A stretch of 64,000 bases of DNA from Bacillota bacterium (GCA_023421505.1 JAEZTJ010000008.1:62001-126000), one strand, 5' to 3'. Counted from the stretch's first letter, positions 36,017-45,811 are shown. Notes: generated by a model from the letters alone, not told the origin. Translations and numbers: made by a program.

Positions 36017-37996
36017 ATGATACTTGCATGTAATAATATAAATAAAGCCTTTGGTACAACCGAAATACTTAGGTCCGTCTCCTTTCATGTGAATGAGAGA
36101 GAGAAAGCAGCCATCGTAGGAATTAATGGTGCCGGTAAATCCACCTTACTGAAAATAATTATGAAGGAGCTGCCTGCCGATGACGGTGAAGTTATTCTGG
36201 CTAAGGGAAGCACAATTGGATATCTTGCACAGCATCAGAACCTGTCGTCTGAGAACTCCATTCTTGATGAAATGCTAACTGTAAAGCAGGATGTTATCGA
36301 TTTGAATCTGAGCATCCGAGCATTAGAGCAGGATATGAAGCATGCTGAAGGCGCAAAGCTGGAACAGATGCTAAGTACCTATACCCGCTTGATGCATGAA
36401 TTTGAAATAAAAAACGGATATGCATATCAGAGTGAAGTTACCGGAATTCTTAAGGGACTTGGCTTTATCGAAGAGGAATTTGATAAGAAGGTTAACACCT
36501 TATCAGGAGGTCAGAAAACAAGAATAGCGCTCGGTAAGCTCTTACTGTCAAAACCGGATATTATCCTTCTTGATGAACCTACGAATCATTTGGATTTAAT
36601 CTCAATTGCTTGGTTAGAAACCTTCCTGCTTAACTATAACGGAGCTGTAATTGTTGTTGCTCATGATCGGTATTTTCTGGACAAGGTAGTATCGAAGGTA
36701 ATTGAGCTAGATCATACGAAATGCCAGACCTTTGAAGGTAATTATTCCGATTATGCCTATAAAAAATCCATGCTGCAGAATGCTATGCTGAAGCAGTATT
36801 TGAACCAACAGCAGGAAATCAAGCATCAAGAAGAGGTTATTGCTAAGCTTCGCTCCTTTAATCGTGAGAAATCAATTAAACGTGCCGAGAGCCGTGAGAA
36901 GATGTTAGAGAAGATAGAACGAGTGGAACGTCCTTTAGAGCATAGCGAGATGCATTTTGAGTTGAAGCCGCGTATCCTGAGTGGTAACGACGTATTAAAC
37001 GTGACGGATTTATCAAAATCATATAATACTCTTACTTTATTTCAGAAATTAAATTTTGATATGAAACGCGGAGAAAAGGTTGCTATCATCGGTAATAACG
37101 GCACAGGAAAGACTACGATATTGAAGATAATAAACGGACAGGTTGAAGCCGATGAAGGACAGATCAAACTTGGAACGAAGGTTCAAGTAGGCTACTATGA
37201 TCAGGAGCATCAGGTACTTAATCCGGAAAAGACGCTATTTGATGAATTACAGGATACCTATCCGAATCTTGATAATACGGCAGTTCGTAATATCTTAGCA
37301 GCCTTCCTGTTTACGGAGGACGATGTATTTAAGCGGATTAAGGATTTAAGCGGCGGTGAACGGGGACGTGTCTCACTTGCAAAGCTGATGCTGTCGGAAG
37401 CTAATCTTCTGATACTCGATGAGCCTACCAACCATCTGGATATCACCTCTAAGGAAATATTAGAAAATGCCATCAACCATTATAGTGGTACCGTATTATA
37501 TGTATCCCATGACCGATACTTTATTAATAAGACAGCAACAAGAATACTTGATTTAACAGAACAAACTTTACTAAATTATATTGGAAACTATGATTATTAT
37601 CTGGAGAAGAAGCCGGAGGTTGAAGCTGCTTACTTAGGCAAGTCAGCTAGTTGTGCAACTGCTTCTACTACCGGTAAACCGGGGGCCTTTCCGGCATCCT
37701 TCCCGTCTCCTACATCCTCTCTTACACAAGAAAGTGATAGTGATAATAAGCAAAGCTGGCAGCAGCAAAAGGAAGAGCAGGCTCGCAGCCGCAAAAGAAA
37801 GAATGATTTAAAAAAGACTGAGGATGAAATCGCACAATTAGAAAACCGAAGTGAAGAAATTGAACAACTGCTTACACAAGAAGAAGTTTATACAAACGTA
37901 TCCAGATTACTGGAATTAAACAACGAGAAAAAAAAGATTGAAAGCCGACTGGAAGAACTATTGGAACAATGGGAGCTTTTAGCCGCGGAGGAATAA
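36017..37996 (+). CDS. ABC-F family ribosome-associated ATPase
   Basis: Soluble tandem ATPase of about 659 residues, without membrane helices, of the class that acts in the ribosomal E site. Domain 1 has GINGAGKST, LSGGQKTRIALGKLL and ILLDEPTNHLD. Domain 2 has GNNGTGKTT, LSGGERGRVSLAKLM and LILDEPTNHLD. The interdomain linker is long and charged, and the C-terminus (about 570-659) is a coiled coil as in YdiF/Uup-type members. A polar low-complexity Ser/Thr/Ala region precedes it. The ATG at 36017 follows GAGGG. Housekeeping or antibiotic-protection roles cannot be told apart from sequence. Confidence 0.92.
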   Translation: MILACNNINKAFGTTEILRSVSFHVNEREKAAIVGINGAGKSTLLKIIMKELPADDGEVILAKGSTIGYLAQHQNLSSENSILDEMLTVKQDVIDLNLSIRALEQDMKHAEGAKLEQMLSTYTRLMHEFEIKNGYAYQSEVTGILKGLGFIEEEFDKKVNTLSGGQKTRIALGKLLLSKPDIILLDEPTNHLDLISIAWLETFLLNYNGAVIVVAHDRYFLDKVVSKVIELDHTKCQTFEGNYSDYAYKKSMLQNAMLKQYLNQQQEIKHQEEVIAKLRSFNREKSIKRAESREKMLEKIERVERPLEHSEMHFELKPRILSGNDVLNVTDLSKSYNTLTLFQKLNFDMKRGEKVAIIGNNGTGKTTILKIINGQVEADEGQIKLGTKVQVGYYDQEHQVLNPEKTLFDELQDTYPNLDNTAVRNILAAFLFTEDDVFKRIKDLSGGERGRVSLAKLMLSEANLLILDEPTNHLDITSKEILENAINHYSGTVLYVSHDRYFINKTATRILDLTEQTLLNYIGNYDYYLEKKPEVEAAYLGKSASCATASTTGKPGAFPASFPSPTSSLTQESDSDNKQSWQQQKEEQARSRKRKNDLKKTEDEIAQLENRSEEIEQLLTQEEVYTNVSRLLELNNEKKKIESRLEELLEQWELLAAEE

Positions 37997-38093
37997 ATGT
38001 AACAAATAGTAACATTAAACGGTGCTATTTCATCCTTATCATGATTGCTTGATATTGATGAAATGCACCGTATTTTATTACCTGTTTTTAAGT

Positions 38094-38762
38094 CTATAAA
38101 CCCTGTTCACTGATATTCTTCATGGTATTTTGAATATGCTCATGAGCCAAAGCCTCAGCAAGCCCACCATCTCTCTTCTTAATTGCATCAAGAATAGCTG
38201 CATGCTCCTGGCTTGACTTAGTCGCTCTACTGGGCATTGCAAGTGTAATCTTACGTATTCTCTCTACATAATGATGAAAGTCTGATAGAACATGATATAA
38301 TATCTTGCTTCCGGAAGCTTCGTAAATCAATTCGTGGAATTTATTATCTAGTTCCACCATCTGATCATGGTGGTTTCTACCGGCATGAAAATCTGATAAA
38401 TATAATACTTCATCCAGTGCTTCAATCTGAGTTTCCGTAATATGCTCACATGCCCATTTTGCACATAGGCCTTCCAGATGGGAACGTATCATGTAGATGT
38501 CATGAATGTCCTTGGAGGTTATACCGGTAACATAGGCTCCCCTATTGGGTATCATGGTTACCAGGCCTTCGAGTTCAAGCTGTCTTAATGCTTCTCTCAC
38601 CGGAGTCCTGCTTACTCCAAGCTCCTGAGCTATCGTGTTCTCCTTTAGTTCCTCATTTTCACGATAGACACCTGACAAGATATCTTCTCTCAGCTTATTG
38701 AAAACCCGCCCTCTTAAGGAGTAATTGTCGCTCACATCTTTGTGAATGTTCAAATCTTCCAA
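38094..38762 (-). CDS. GntR-family (FadR/FCD) transcriptional regulator
   Basis: Product of 222 residues. An N-terminal winged helix (ELKENTIAQELGVSRTPVREALRQLELEGLV) is followed by an all-helical FCD effector domain with metal-type His/Asp positions (LDNKFHELIYEASG and EHAAILDAI). The start is TTG at 38762 behind GGAGGG. It lies 44 bases after the isocitrate dehydrogenase gene on the same strand. Palindromes typical of FadR-type regulators occur at the promoters of both metabolic genes upstream, so it most likely controls them, perhaps in response to a carboxylic acid. Confidence 0.9.
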   Translation of the reverse strand: MEDLNIHKDVSDNYSLRGRVFNKLREDILSGVYRENEELKENTIAQELGVSRTPVREALRQLELEGLVTMIPNRGAYVTGITSKDIHDIYMIRSHLEGLCAKWACEHITETQIEALDEVLYLSDFHAGRNHHDQMVELDNKFHELIYEASGSKILYHVLSDFHHYVERIRKITLAMPSRATKSSQEHAAILDAIKKRDGGLAEALAHEHIQNTMKNISEQGL

Positions 38763-38806
38763 GGAATACCCTCCTTAAATGAAATACGTTCAGGAACGCT
38801 AACGTA

Positions 38807-39976
38807 CTATTTCATTTTCTCAATAGTCTCCATTAAATAGTCAGCAAACTCTGCTCCGGTTGCACCGGTATCACGCCCGGTAGTTACAACCTTCTTCTCT
38901 GTTACAGTACATAGATCGAGGGCACGGTAAAGCTTATCCGCTTCCTTCGTATAACCGATATGAGCTAATAACATCGCACCAGCACGAATCATACTGCAAG
39001 GATCAGCATAGATATCTCTGCCCTCTTGAACCATACGAGGAGCTGAGCCATGAATTGCTTCAAACATTGCATATTTCTTTCCAATGTTGGCACTTCCTGC
39101 TGTACCAACTCCACCCTGAAATTCAGCTGCTTCATCGGTGATGATATCACCATATAAGTTAGGAAGAACCACTACCTGGAAGTCTTTTCTTCTCTTCTCA
39201 TCTACAAGCTTAGCAGTCATAATATCTATATACCAGTCATCTGCTGTGATATTGGGATATTCCTTTGCAATCTCTCTGAAGATATCTAAGAATTTACCGT
39301 CAGTCGTCTTAATGATATTTGCCTTTGTAACCGCAGTAACTCTCTTCTTACCGTTTGCCTTGGCAAATTCAAAAGCAGCTCTAATTATTCTTTCTGTTCC
39401 CTGGGTAGTTGCTATCGTAAAATCTACTCCAAGATCCTCAGTTACATGAACGCCTTTGCTGCCGACAGCATAAGCGCCCTCTGTATTCTCACGATAGAAG
39501 GTCCAGTCTATCCCCTGCTCCGGAATTCTTACAGGCCTTACATTGGCAAATAAGTCAAGTTCCTTTCTCATGGCAACGTTAGCACTCTCTACATTAGGCC
39601 AGGGATCACCCTTTCTGGGGGTAGTGGTAGGCCCTTTTAAGATAACATGGCACTTCTTAATCTCATCTAATACTGCAGGTGGAATAGCTGCGTTTTCTTC
39701 GGCTCTCCGCTCTATGGTAAGGCCTTCAATCACCTCAAATTTCACTTTACCGGCTTTTATATCCTCTGATAATAAATATTCCAGTACTCTTTGTGCCTGA
39801 CCTGTAATAGCAGGACCAATACCGTCTCCACCACATACACCAATCTTAATCTGCTCCAGAGACTTATAATCAATAAAATCCCCCTGTGCTTTCATGTCTT
39901 CTACTCTTTTTAACTGACTTTCAAGTAATTGCCCAAATCTTTCTTTTGCTGCTTCAATTTTTTCTGCGGTTGTCAT
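38807..39976 (-). CDS. Isocitrate/isopropylmalate dehydrogenase family protein, probably isocitrate dehydrogenase
   Basis: About 389 residues, beginning MTTAEKIEAAKERFG; a frame opening at 40027 lacks a better site. Beta-decarboxylating dehydrogenase motifs: GVCGGDGIGPAI, RKELDLFANVRPV, ENTEGAYAV, and the metal/substrate stretch YGDIITDEAAEFQGGVGTAGSANIG. Next to a Re-citrate-synthase-like gene, oxidation of isocitrate to 2-oxoglutarate is the natural role. Assignment to isopropylmalate is less likely because no leu genes are present. No aconitase is seen in the window. Confidence 0.85.
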   Translation of the reverse strand: MTTAEKIEAAKERFGQLLESQLKRVEDMKAQGDFIDYKSLEQIKIGVCGGDGIGPAITGQAQRVLEYLLSEDIKAGKVKFEVIEGLTIERRAEENAAIPPAVLDEIKKCHVILKGPTTTPRKGDPWPNVESANVAMRKELDLFANVRPVRIPEQGIDWTFYRENTEGAYAVGSKGVHVTEDLGVDFTIATTQGTERIIRAAFEFAKANGKKRVTAVTKANIIKTTDGKFLDIFREIAKEYPNITADDWYIDIMTAKLVDEKRRKDFQVVVLPNLYGDIITDEAAEFQGGVGTAGSANIGKKYAMFEAIHGSAPRMVQEGRDIYADPCSMIRAGAMLLAHIGYTKEADKLYRALDLCTVTEKKVVTTGRDTGATGAEFADYLMETIEKMK

Positions 39977-40090
39977 AATGATACCCGTACCTTTCCTATT
40001 AATAATGACCTGTGCTCCAATTATCAATCCTATACCTCGCTAACTGAATTCTATATGAATTCTACAGGTCTTGCGTTTTCACGCAGGTTA

Positions 40091-40171
40091 ATTATACAAT
40101 GATATATTACATACAATTGCATAAAAACCATCCTATATTAAAATTTTAAGATGTTTTGTATTTCTTGTCAA
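40091..40171 (-). promoter_or_regulatory. Promoter of the isocitrate dehydrogenase gene with GntR-like half-sites
   Basis: On the minus strand TTGACA (40166-40171) and TAAAAT (40143-40148) are 17 bases apart. Downstream, within 40091-40117, ATTGTAT occurs twice in degenerate palindromes (TTGTATGTAA and ATTGTATAAT). They resemble the perfect palindrome at the citrate synthase promoter. Confidence 0.65.
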
Positions 40172-40197
40172 TTTTTATCTATAAAATTTATGATAAA

Positions 40198-41601
40198 TTA
40201 CTGACCACATATGCTAATTCCCATTTCTTTCTCATATTTACTAATAATTTCAAGTAGTTCATCATCTGTGATCACGGTAACACGGCCTGTTTCATACTCA
40301 TCATCAACCCATTCCTTAATTTTAACTACAATCGGATGAGCCTTATCAAGGGCTTTCTCCCCTTTTAATTTAAAGAAGGTATTAATCCAATGAGCAATTC
40401 CGGCAAGTCCTGAGGTATTGGACACTGCTACAAGTACCGGTCTGTTTAAGAATTTTTCCGTATCAAAAATATTATAGATTTCCTCGTTCTTAAGTAATCC
40501 ATCAGCATGAATTCCGGCACGGGTTACATTAAAGTTCTTTCCTACAAAAGGAGTTCTTGACGGAACACGATATCCGATTTCTTTCTCATAATACTCAGCG
40601 AGTTCGGTAATTACTGTAGTATCCATACCATCGAGTGTCCCTTTCAGCTGTGCATATTCAAATACCATTGCCTCAAGCGGTGTATTGCCGGTTCTTTCAC
40701 CAATACCAAATAAGGAACAGTTGACTGCACCTGCTCCATATAACCAGGCTGTTGTGGAGTTTGAAACAGCTTTATAAAAATCATTATGTCCATGCCATTC
40801 TAACCATTTAGATGGAACTCCGGCATGTGTCTGAATACCATAGATAATTCCCTGTACCGATCTCGGTATTACAGCTCCTGCAAAGTTAACACCATAACCC
40901 ATCGTATCACAGGCTCTGATTTTAACCGGAATATTGTATTGCATACTAAGCTTCATCAGCTCATGGCAGAAGGGAATTACAAACCCATGAATATCGGAGC
41001 GTGTTATATCCTCAAGATGGCATCTTGCTGCAATTCCGGTCTCAAGGCACTCTCTGACTACACTTAAGTAATGATTCATTGCTTCTTTTCGTGTCATCTT
41101 CATTTTATAGAAGATATGGTAGTCGGAACAGCTAACCAAAATACCTGTCTCCTTCATGCCGATTTCCTTAACAAGCTCAAAATCCTTCTTACTCGCTCTG
41201 ATCCAGGAGGTTACTTCCGGGAATTCATATCCTTTTTCCATACACTTGTAAACTGCATCACGATCTTTTTTACTATATAAGAAGAATTCACTCTGACGAA
41301 TAATACCCTTCGGTCCACCCAGACGATGAAAGTAATCGAACATTGTCACAATCTGCTCTGTTGTATAAGGTGCCCTGGATTGTTGACCATCACGAAAGGT
41401 TGTATCCGTAATAAAAATCTCATCCGGCAGATTATGGGGAACAATACGATCATTGAACGCTATCTTCGGAATCTCATCATAAGGAAACAGATTACGAAAG
41501 GTGTTCGGCTCGGTTACATCTACAAGCGGGTAAATATGCTCCTCCAATTGAAGTAAATTATTATGAGGGTTAATAAAAACTTTTCTTTGATCCATATGCA
41601 T
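40198..41601 (-). CDS. Re-citrate synthase-like (isopropylmalate/homocitrate synthase family)
   Basis: DRE-TIM metallolyase of 467 residues. Motifs are TDTTFRDGQQSR at the barrel start, HLEDITRSD, WHGHNDFYKA and LFGIGERTGNTPLEAM. It lacks the long C-terminal LeuA regulatory domain. The N-terminal extension of about 60 residues and overall sequence fit the Re-citrate synthase described from Clostridium kluyveri. That enzyme condenses acetyl-CoA and oxaloacetate in anaerobes lacking ordinary citrate synthase. Homocitrate synthase is the main alternative. The neighbouring isocitrate dehydrogenase favours the citrate role. Confidence 0.85.
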   Translation of the reverse strand: MHMDQRKVFINPHNNLLQLEEHIYPLVDVTEPNTFRNLFPYDEIPKIAFNDRIVPHNLPDEIFITDTTFRDGQQSRAPYTTEQIVTMFDYFHRLGGPKGIIRQSEFFLYSKKDRDAVYKCMEKGYEFPEVTSWIRASKKDFELVKEIGMKETGILVSCSDYHIFYKMKMTRKEAMNHYLSVVRECLETGIAARCHLEDITRSDIHGFVIPFCHELMKLSMQYNIPVKIRACDTMGYGVNFAGAVIPRSVQGIIYGIQTHAGVPSKWLEWHGHNDFYKAVSNSTTAWLYGAGAVNCSLFGIGERTGNTPLEAMVFEYAQLKGTLDGMDTTVITELAEYYEKEIGYRVPSRTPFVGKNFNVTRAGIHADGLLKNEEIYNIFDTEKFLNRPVLVAVSNTSGLAGIAHWINTFFKLKGEKALDKAHPIVVKIKEWVDDEYETGRVTVITDDELLEIISKYEKEMGISICGQ

Positions 41602-41643
41602 CGTTCTCCAATCTACAAATATGTAAAGTATAAAATTTGTTTT

Positions 41644-41672
41644 ATTGTATACAATTATACTTGTATTGTCAA
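41644..41672 (-). promoter_or_regulatory. Re-citrate synthase promoter with GntR palindrome
   Basis: TTGACA (41667-41672) and TACAAT (41644-41649) are 17 bases apart on the minus strand. The perfect palindrome ATTGTATACAAT (41644-41655) overlies the -10 box and contains the TTGTATACAA core typical of FadR-type GntR operators. Confidence 0.8.
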
Positions 41673-41734
41673 CAACAATTTTTCATCAACAAATTACAAA
41701 ATTTGATAAGATTGTTAAAAACTTTGTATCGGAT

Positions 41735-41778
41735 AAAAAAAGCCTATACTTATAACCTTTCAGTTATTAAGTATAGAC
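41735..41778 (-). terminator. Terminator of the AGCS symporter gene
   Basis: CTATACTT and AAGTATAG arms plus an AATAAC/GTTAT inner pair form a hairpin that runs into seven T on the minus strand. Confidence 0.88.
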
Positions 41779-41790
41779 TCATAAACATTA

Positions 41791-43200
41791 TTACATCTTT
41801 TTTACTCGTTTAAAATAATCCTGACTTTCCTTAATTACGACACCGCTTAAGGCAAACAGTGCTATCAGGTTTGGAAAGGCCATTAAACCGTTAAATATAT
41901 CCGCAATCCCCCATACTGCTTTTACAGTCATATAAGGTCCGATAAATACAGCAAGAATATATAGCCAACGATAAATGCTTACAGTTTTTAGATTACCGTT
42001 AGTCAAATATTCCACACAACGTTCACTGTAATAACTCCATCCGATAATTGTTGTAAATGCAAAGAATATTAAACACAGCATAAGAAGGAAAGAGGCAAGT
42101 CCTGGTTCAAAGGGAAGTCCCTGACGAAATGCATTATCGGTTACTGCTACACCCTCAAGTCCGATATTCCAGGATTTTGTTACAATAATGCTTAAGCCTG
42201 TCATAGTACAAATGATGATTGTATCAATAAAGGTACCTGTCATGGATACCAGTCCCTGACGTACCGGCTCCTTGGTCTGCGCAGCAGCTGCTGCAATCGG
42301 TGCACTACCAAGACCGGATTCATTAGAAAAGATACCTCTTGCGATACCCTTCTGCATCGCGATCATCATAGCACCTAAAGCGCCTCCTGCTACAGCCCTT
42401 AATCCAAATGCTCCCTCTACGATCTCAACGATCGCACCGGGAATAGCCGAGGCTTTATTTATCAATAATATAACACAAATAACCACATAGATAACAGCCA
42501 TAAATGGTACTACTACCTGAGCAAAATCAGAGATACGCTTCAGTCCTCCGATTAAGACCATGGCTGCACATAAGGTAATAACAAATCCTGCTATCATGAC
42601 AGCAACCGGATAATCCATACCAAATAAGGATACTGAGGCATCACTGATTTTGGAGGTAAAATTATTTACAGCCGATGTTATACCATTTACCTGTGTAAAG
42701 GTACCAATTCCCATTAATCCGGCAAATGCTCCAAAGAATGCAAAGCACTTTGCCAGCCAACGAAAACGGGAACCCATTCCTAGCTCAATGTAATAAAACG
42801 GTCCGCCAAGTACATGACCATCCTTTGCAATTTTACGAAATTTTATTGCAAGCAATCCTTCCGCATATTTTGTAGCCATACCAAAAAATGCAGCAACCCA
42901 CATCCAGAATAATGCTCCCGGTCCGCCTGCAACAATCGCTGTAGCTACACCAACAATATTACCGGTTCCAATGGTTGCAGATAAGGCTGTACATAATGCA
43001 GCAAAGCTAGTTACCTCTCCGGCTCCACCCTCTTCATTTTTAACCATGAATTTGAGTGCTCTGGGTAAATGATGAATTTGTAAAAGCTTAAGACGTATTG
43101 TTAAATAAATGCCAATTGCTAAAACTAACGTGATAAGTGGAAGTCCCCATACAACTTTGCTATCAAGCCAGTCTATAAAATGATTTAAATCTGCCAACAT
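41791..43200 (-). CDS. Sodium:alanine/glycine symporter (AGCS family)
   Basis: Sodium-coupled amino-acid importer of 469 residues with about eleven hydrophobic segments. Family signatures are TIGTGNIVGVATAI near residue 78, GPGALFWMWVAAFFGMATKYAE and the substrate-region GIARGIFSNESGLGSAPIAAAAA. AAGGGGG precedes the ATG. No glycine-riboswitch-like motif was found in its leader. Monocistronic, with its own terminator. Confidence 0.94.
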   Translation of the reverse strand: MLADLNHFIDWLDSKVVWGLPLITLVLAIGIYLTIRLKLLQIHHLPRALKFMVKNEEGGAGEVTSFAALCTALSATIGTGNIVGVATAIVAGGPGALFWMWVAAFFGMATKYAEGLLAIKFRKIAKDGHVLGGPFYYIELGMGSRFRWLAKCFAFFGAFAGLMGIGTFTQVNGITSAVNNFTSKISDASVSLFGMDYPVAVMIAGFVITLCAAMVLIGGLKRISDFAQVVVPFMAVIYVVICVILLINKASAIPGAIVEIVEGAFGLRAVAGGALGAMMIAMQKGIARGIFSNESGLGSAPIAAAAAQTKEPVRQGLVSMTGTFIDTIIICTMTGLSIIVTKSWNIGLEGVAVTDNAFRQGLPFEPGLASFLLMLCLIFFAFTTIIGWSYYSERCVEYLTNGNLKTVSIYRWLYILAVFIGPYMTVKAVWGIADIFNGLMAFPNLIALFALSGVVIKESQDYFKRVKKM

Positions 43201-43353
43201 AAGATGTCCCCCTTAATATCATTCTAATAAGTATGTATCTGTAAAACGCTTGTCATGTCCCACTAATGTTCATGGTCTTGAACATATTATTTTGTGAAAA
43301 ATATCCGCTTTGCTATTCCATTTAAGGAAGTATATCTTTCGTGGGATTTTTCT

Positions 43354-43471
43354 TACTAACGCCAATACCTGCCCTTTGATTTAGTTTGTGCCAAGTGTGC
43401 TTGCACACTTTGGTTACGCAGGCACAAACTTCTTTGTGTTAATTATGCTTTTCTATAATTCACACTAACCG
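43354..43471. repeat. Full copy of the dispersed hairpin repeat
   Basis: Runs from CTAACGCCAATACCTGCCC to ATTCACACTAACC. Inside, TTTGTGCC and GGCACAAA arms enclose a nested perfect hairpin (AAGTGTGC TT GCACACTT), followed by an AATTATG/ATAATT hairpin with loop CTTTTC. The unit at 6741-6845 is the same except that it lacks the nested hairpin, which shows the element varies by gain or loss of internal stems. Confidence 0.75.
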
Positions 43472-43526
43472 TGACCATGTTATCATATATTGTATCTAGT
43501 TTCAATCCACCAAAATTATGAAATAG

Positions 43527-43564
43527 AAGACTCCTATGCTTATAAACATAAGCCTTAAAGTCTT
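43527..43564 (-). terminator. Terminator-like hairpin after the DUF554 gene
   Basis: AAGACT/AGTCTT outer and GCTTAT/ATAAGC inner arms form a broken stem 18 bases past the stop codon. T-rich but not poly-T sequence follows on the minus strand. Confidence 0.6.
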
Positions 43565-43581
43565 TTAGTAGCCTTTTCTCC

Positions 43582-44319
43582 CTATCTATTAATTAAATTT
43601 CTTACTAATTCATATAGGATTGGAATAAGTACTGCAGGCAGTATATTTCCACATTTAATCTTCTTACCGAAAATCATGTTAATTCCTATTCCAAAGATTA
43701 GTACAGATCCTATAAAAGAGATATTGAGTATTAACCTGTCATTTAAATAAGGCTCTATATATTTTGCCAAAAGTGTTATTAGTCCTTGATATATACCAAG
43801 CGGAATAGCGGAAAAAAACACACCAATTCCAAGGGTTGACGCGATAAAAATGGATACTGTACCATCGATAACTGCCTTCGCATAAAGCGTTGATGCATCC
43901 GCTGTCAAGCCATCCTTTAGTGCACCGATAATAGCCATAGCTCCAATACAAAACAGTAAAGAGCTACTGACAAAGCCTTCTACAAAATTCTGTCCCTTTT
44001 CTCCTTTCACCTTCAGAGATACTTTAATGAATTCACCAATTCTTTCAAGCTTGGCTTCTATATCAATTAATTCACCTATAAATGCTCCGAGTGCAAGAGA
44101 AATTATCATTAGCATGATATTAGCGGTATCTATTCCATCCTTCGTTACAACAAGCAAGCCCTGTAAGGAGCCACTGATACCAATAAAAAGTACCGCTAGA
44201 CCCAATGCATTCATGATTGTATCCTTAAACCGCTGTCTCAATACTTCCTTTATGATTAATCCAACTGCAGCTCCAACGATAATTGCCGCCATATTTGCAA
44301 GTGTACCTAAACCAACCAT
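43582..44319 (-). CDS. DUF554 family membrane protein
   Basis: Integral membrane protein of 245 residues with six to seven hydrophobic segments. It begins MVGLGTLANMAAIIVGAAVGLIIK, the conserved DUF554 start, and has the repeated SLLFCIGAMAIIGALKDGL and GIGINMIFGKKI elements. Its function is not established; a transport role has been suggested for the family. AGGAG precedes the ATG. The HD-domain gene lies upstream on the same strand. Confidence 0.9.
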   Translation of the reverse strand: MVGLGTLANMAAIIVGAAVGLIIKEVLRQRFKDTIMNALGLAVLFIGISGSLQGLLVVTKDGIDTANIMLMIISLALGAFIGELIDIEAKLERIGEFIKVSLKVKGEKGQNFVEGFVSSSLLFCIGAMAIIGALKDGLTADASTLYAKAVIDGTVSIFIASTLGIGVFFSAIPLGIYQGLITLLAKYIEPYLNDRLILNISFIGSVLIFGIGINMIFGKKIKCGNILPAVLIPILYELVRNLINR

Positions 44320-44365
44320 GTTTTCTCCTAATTAATGAGAGTGCTATGCTATAATGAAATACCAA

Positions 44366-44938
44366 TTATACAAGCCCTTCTGTCCTCTCAACTTCTCTTA
44401 AAGCATATATCGTTCTTTGTAGTAAATCCTCAAGCTCCCAGCCAAGCATCTGCGCTCCCCTCTCGATTACTTCTCTCGAACAACCGGCTGCGAACTTAGG
44501 CGTTTTAAATTTTTTCTTAACGGAACTTAACTCCAAATCCATCGTGCTCTTAGAAGGGCGCATTACAGCAACGGCACCAATCAGTCCTGTTAATTCATCA
44601 ACTGCATATAACACCTTCTCCATCTCATGCTCCGGCCTTATATCAACTGTAAGTTCATAGCCATGACTTGCTGTAGCCCGATTGATACTATCATCAACTC
44701 CTCTTTCACGGAGTATTTCCTGACTTTTGATGCAATGCTCCTCCGGATATACTTCAAAATCCAGATCATGAAGTAGACCAACAACACCCCAGTATTCCAC
44801 ATCATTACCATAGCCTAGCTCACTGGCAAAATATTTCATTACGCCTTCTACTATTCTTGCATGCTTTAAATGAAACTCATCCTTATTAAATTCTGTTAAA
44901 AGTGCCCAGGCTTCCTCTCTTGTTGGTATCTTACCCAT
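44366..44938 (-). CDS. HD-domain (HDIG-like) metal-dependent hydrolase
   Basis: About 190 residues. The HD motif is GLLHDLDFEVYPEEHC, preceded by a metal-site His in EFHLKHARIVEG and followed by ATASHGYEL and LYAVDELTGLIGAV. The pattern is typical of small bacterial HD phosphohydrolases of unknown substrate. AAAGG is too close to the first ATG (44947) and correctly spaced for the third-codon-later ATG at 44938, which is chosen. Confidence 0.88.
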   Translation of the reverse strand: MGKIPTREEAWALLTEFNKDEFHLKHARIVEGVMKYFASELGYGNDVEYWGVVGLLHDLDFEVYPEEHCIKSQEILRERGVDDSINRATASHGYELTVDIRPEHEMEKVLYAVDELTGLIGAVAVMRPSKSTMDLELSSVKKKFKTPKFAAGCSREVIERGAQMLGWELEDLLQRTIYALREVERTEGLV

Positions 44939-45052
44939 AATAATCATCCTTTCTATTTATTATTATCCTGTTAACTGTAAAAACAAATTTAACCATTAAT
45001 ATAACTATCTGTACAATTATTAAACTGTTTCATTTTGTAATGTCCAAAGTCT

Positions 45053-45811
45053 TTATCTAATTCCGCTTAAATCTTTAATCACCTCACCCGCAAGGATAAG
45101 CCCTGCAGCCGATGGTACAAATGCATTACTCCCAGGGATTTGCCGCCTCACCGTACATTTTCTCTCTGCTCCGGGAGGACAAATACAGTTGCTTTTGCAG
45201 CTAATTGCCATATCCTCCAAGGGCTTTTTAGCCGGCTCCTTTGAATAAACCACCTTTAATTTACTGACACCCCTTTTCTTTAATTCTCTCCTCATAACCT
45301 TCGCCAGAGGACAAATTGAAGTTTCATAGATATCAGTTACTTCAAAGCGCGTAGGGTCCAATTTATTACCGGCTCCCATACAGCTGATAATCGGAATATT
45401 TTTCTCCTGTGCTCTTATTATCATCTCTATCTTTGCTGACACAGTATCAATCGCATCAACAATATAATCGTATTTTGTAAAATCAAATTGCTCAGCGGTT
45501 TCAGCAGAATAAAAGCATTGATGAGCCGTCACGATTGCATCCGGATTAATTTCCAGTATCCGTTCCTTCATGATTTCTACCTTGTATTTTCCGACCGTTT
45601 TTCTCGTTGCTATGATCTGACGATTGATATTTGTAAGGCAAACTTTATCATCATCAATTAGATCCAGACTGCCGATACCGCTTCTTGCAAGGGCTTCTAC
45701 GGTATAGCCTCCTACTCCTCCAATTCCAAACACGGCAACTCTTGCCCTCTTCAATTTTTCCATACCCTCTTGTCCAAACATAAGCTCTGTTCTGGAAAAC
45801 TGATTTAGCAT
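45053..45811 (-). CDS. tcdA: tRNA threonylcarbamoyladenosine dehydratase
   Basis: E1-like enzyme that cyclises threonylcarbamoyl-A37 of tRNA with ATP. The 252-residue product has the nucleotide loop VFGIGGVGGYTVEALARSG, the adenylating-region DDDKVCLTNINRQI and YIVDAIDTVSAK. Cys clusters (SICPL, SCKSNCICPPG) follow. It overlaps the ttcA stop by 7 bases, linking two tRNA-modification genes. Confidence 0.94.
   Translation of the reverse strand: MLNQFSRTELMFGQEGMEKLKRARVAVFGIGGVGGYTVEALARSGIGSLDLIDDDKVCLTNINRQIIATRKTVGKYKVEIMKERILEINPDAIVTAHQCFYSAETAEQFDFTKYDYIVDAIDTVSAKIEMIIRAQEKNIPIISCMGAGNKLDPTRFEVTDIYETSICPLAKVMRRELKKRGVSKLKVVYSKEPAKKPLEDMAISCKSNCICPPGAERKCTVRRQIPGSNAFVPSAAGLILAGEVIKDLSGIR

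Noticed and set aside
43201..43353. Glycine riboswitch ahead of the AGCS symporter
   Set aside because: No paired glycine-aptamer cores were found in the leader, only a small GTTCA/TGAAC hairpin.
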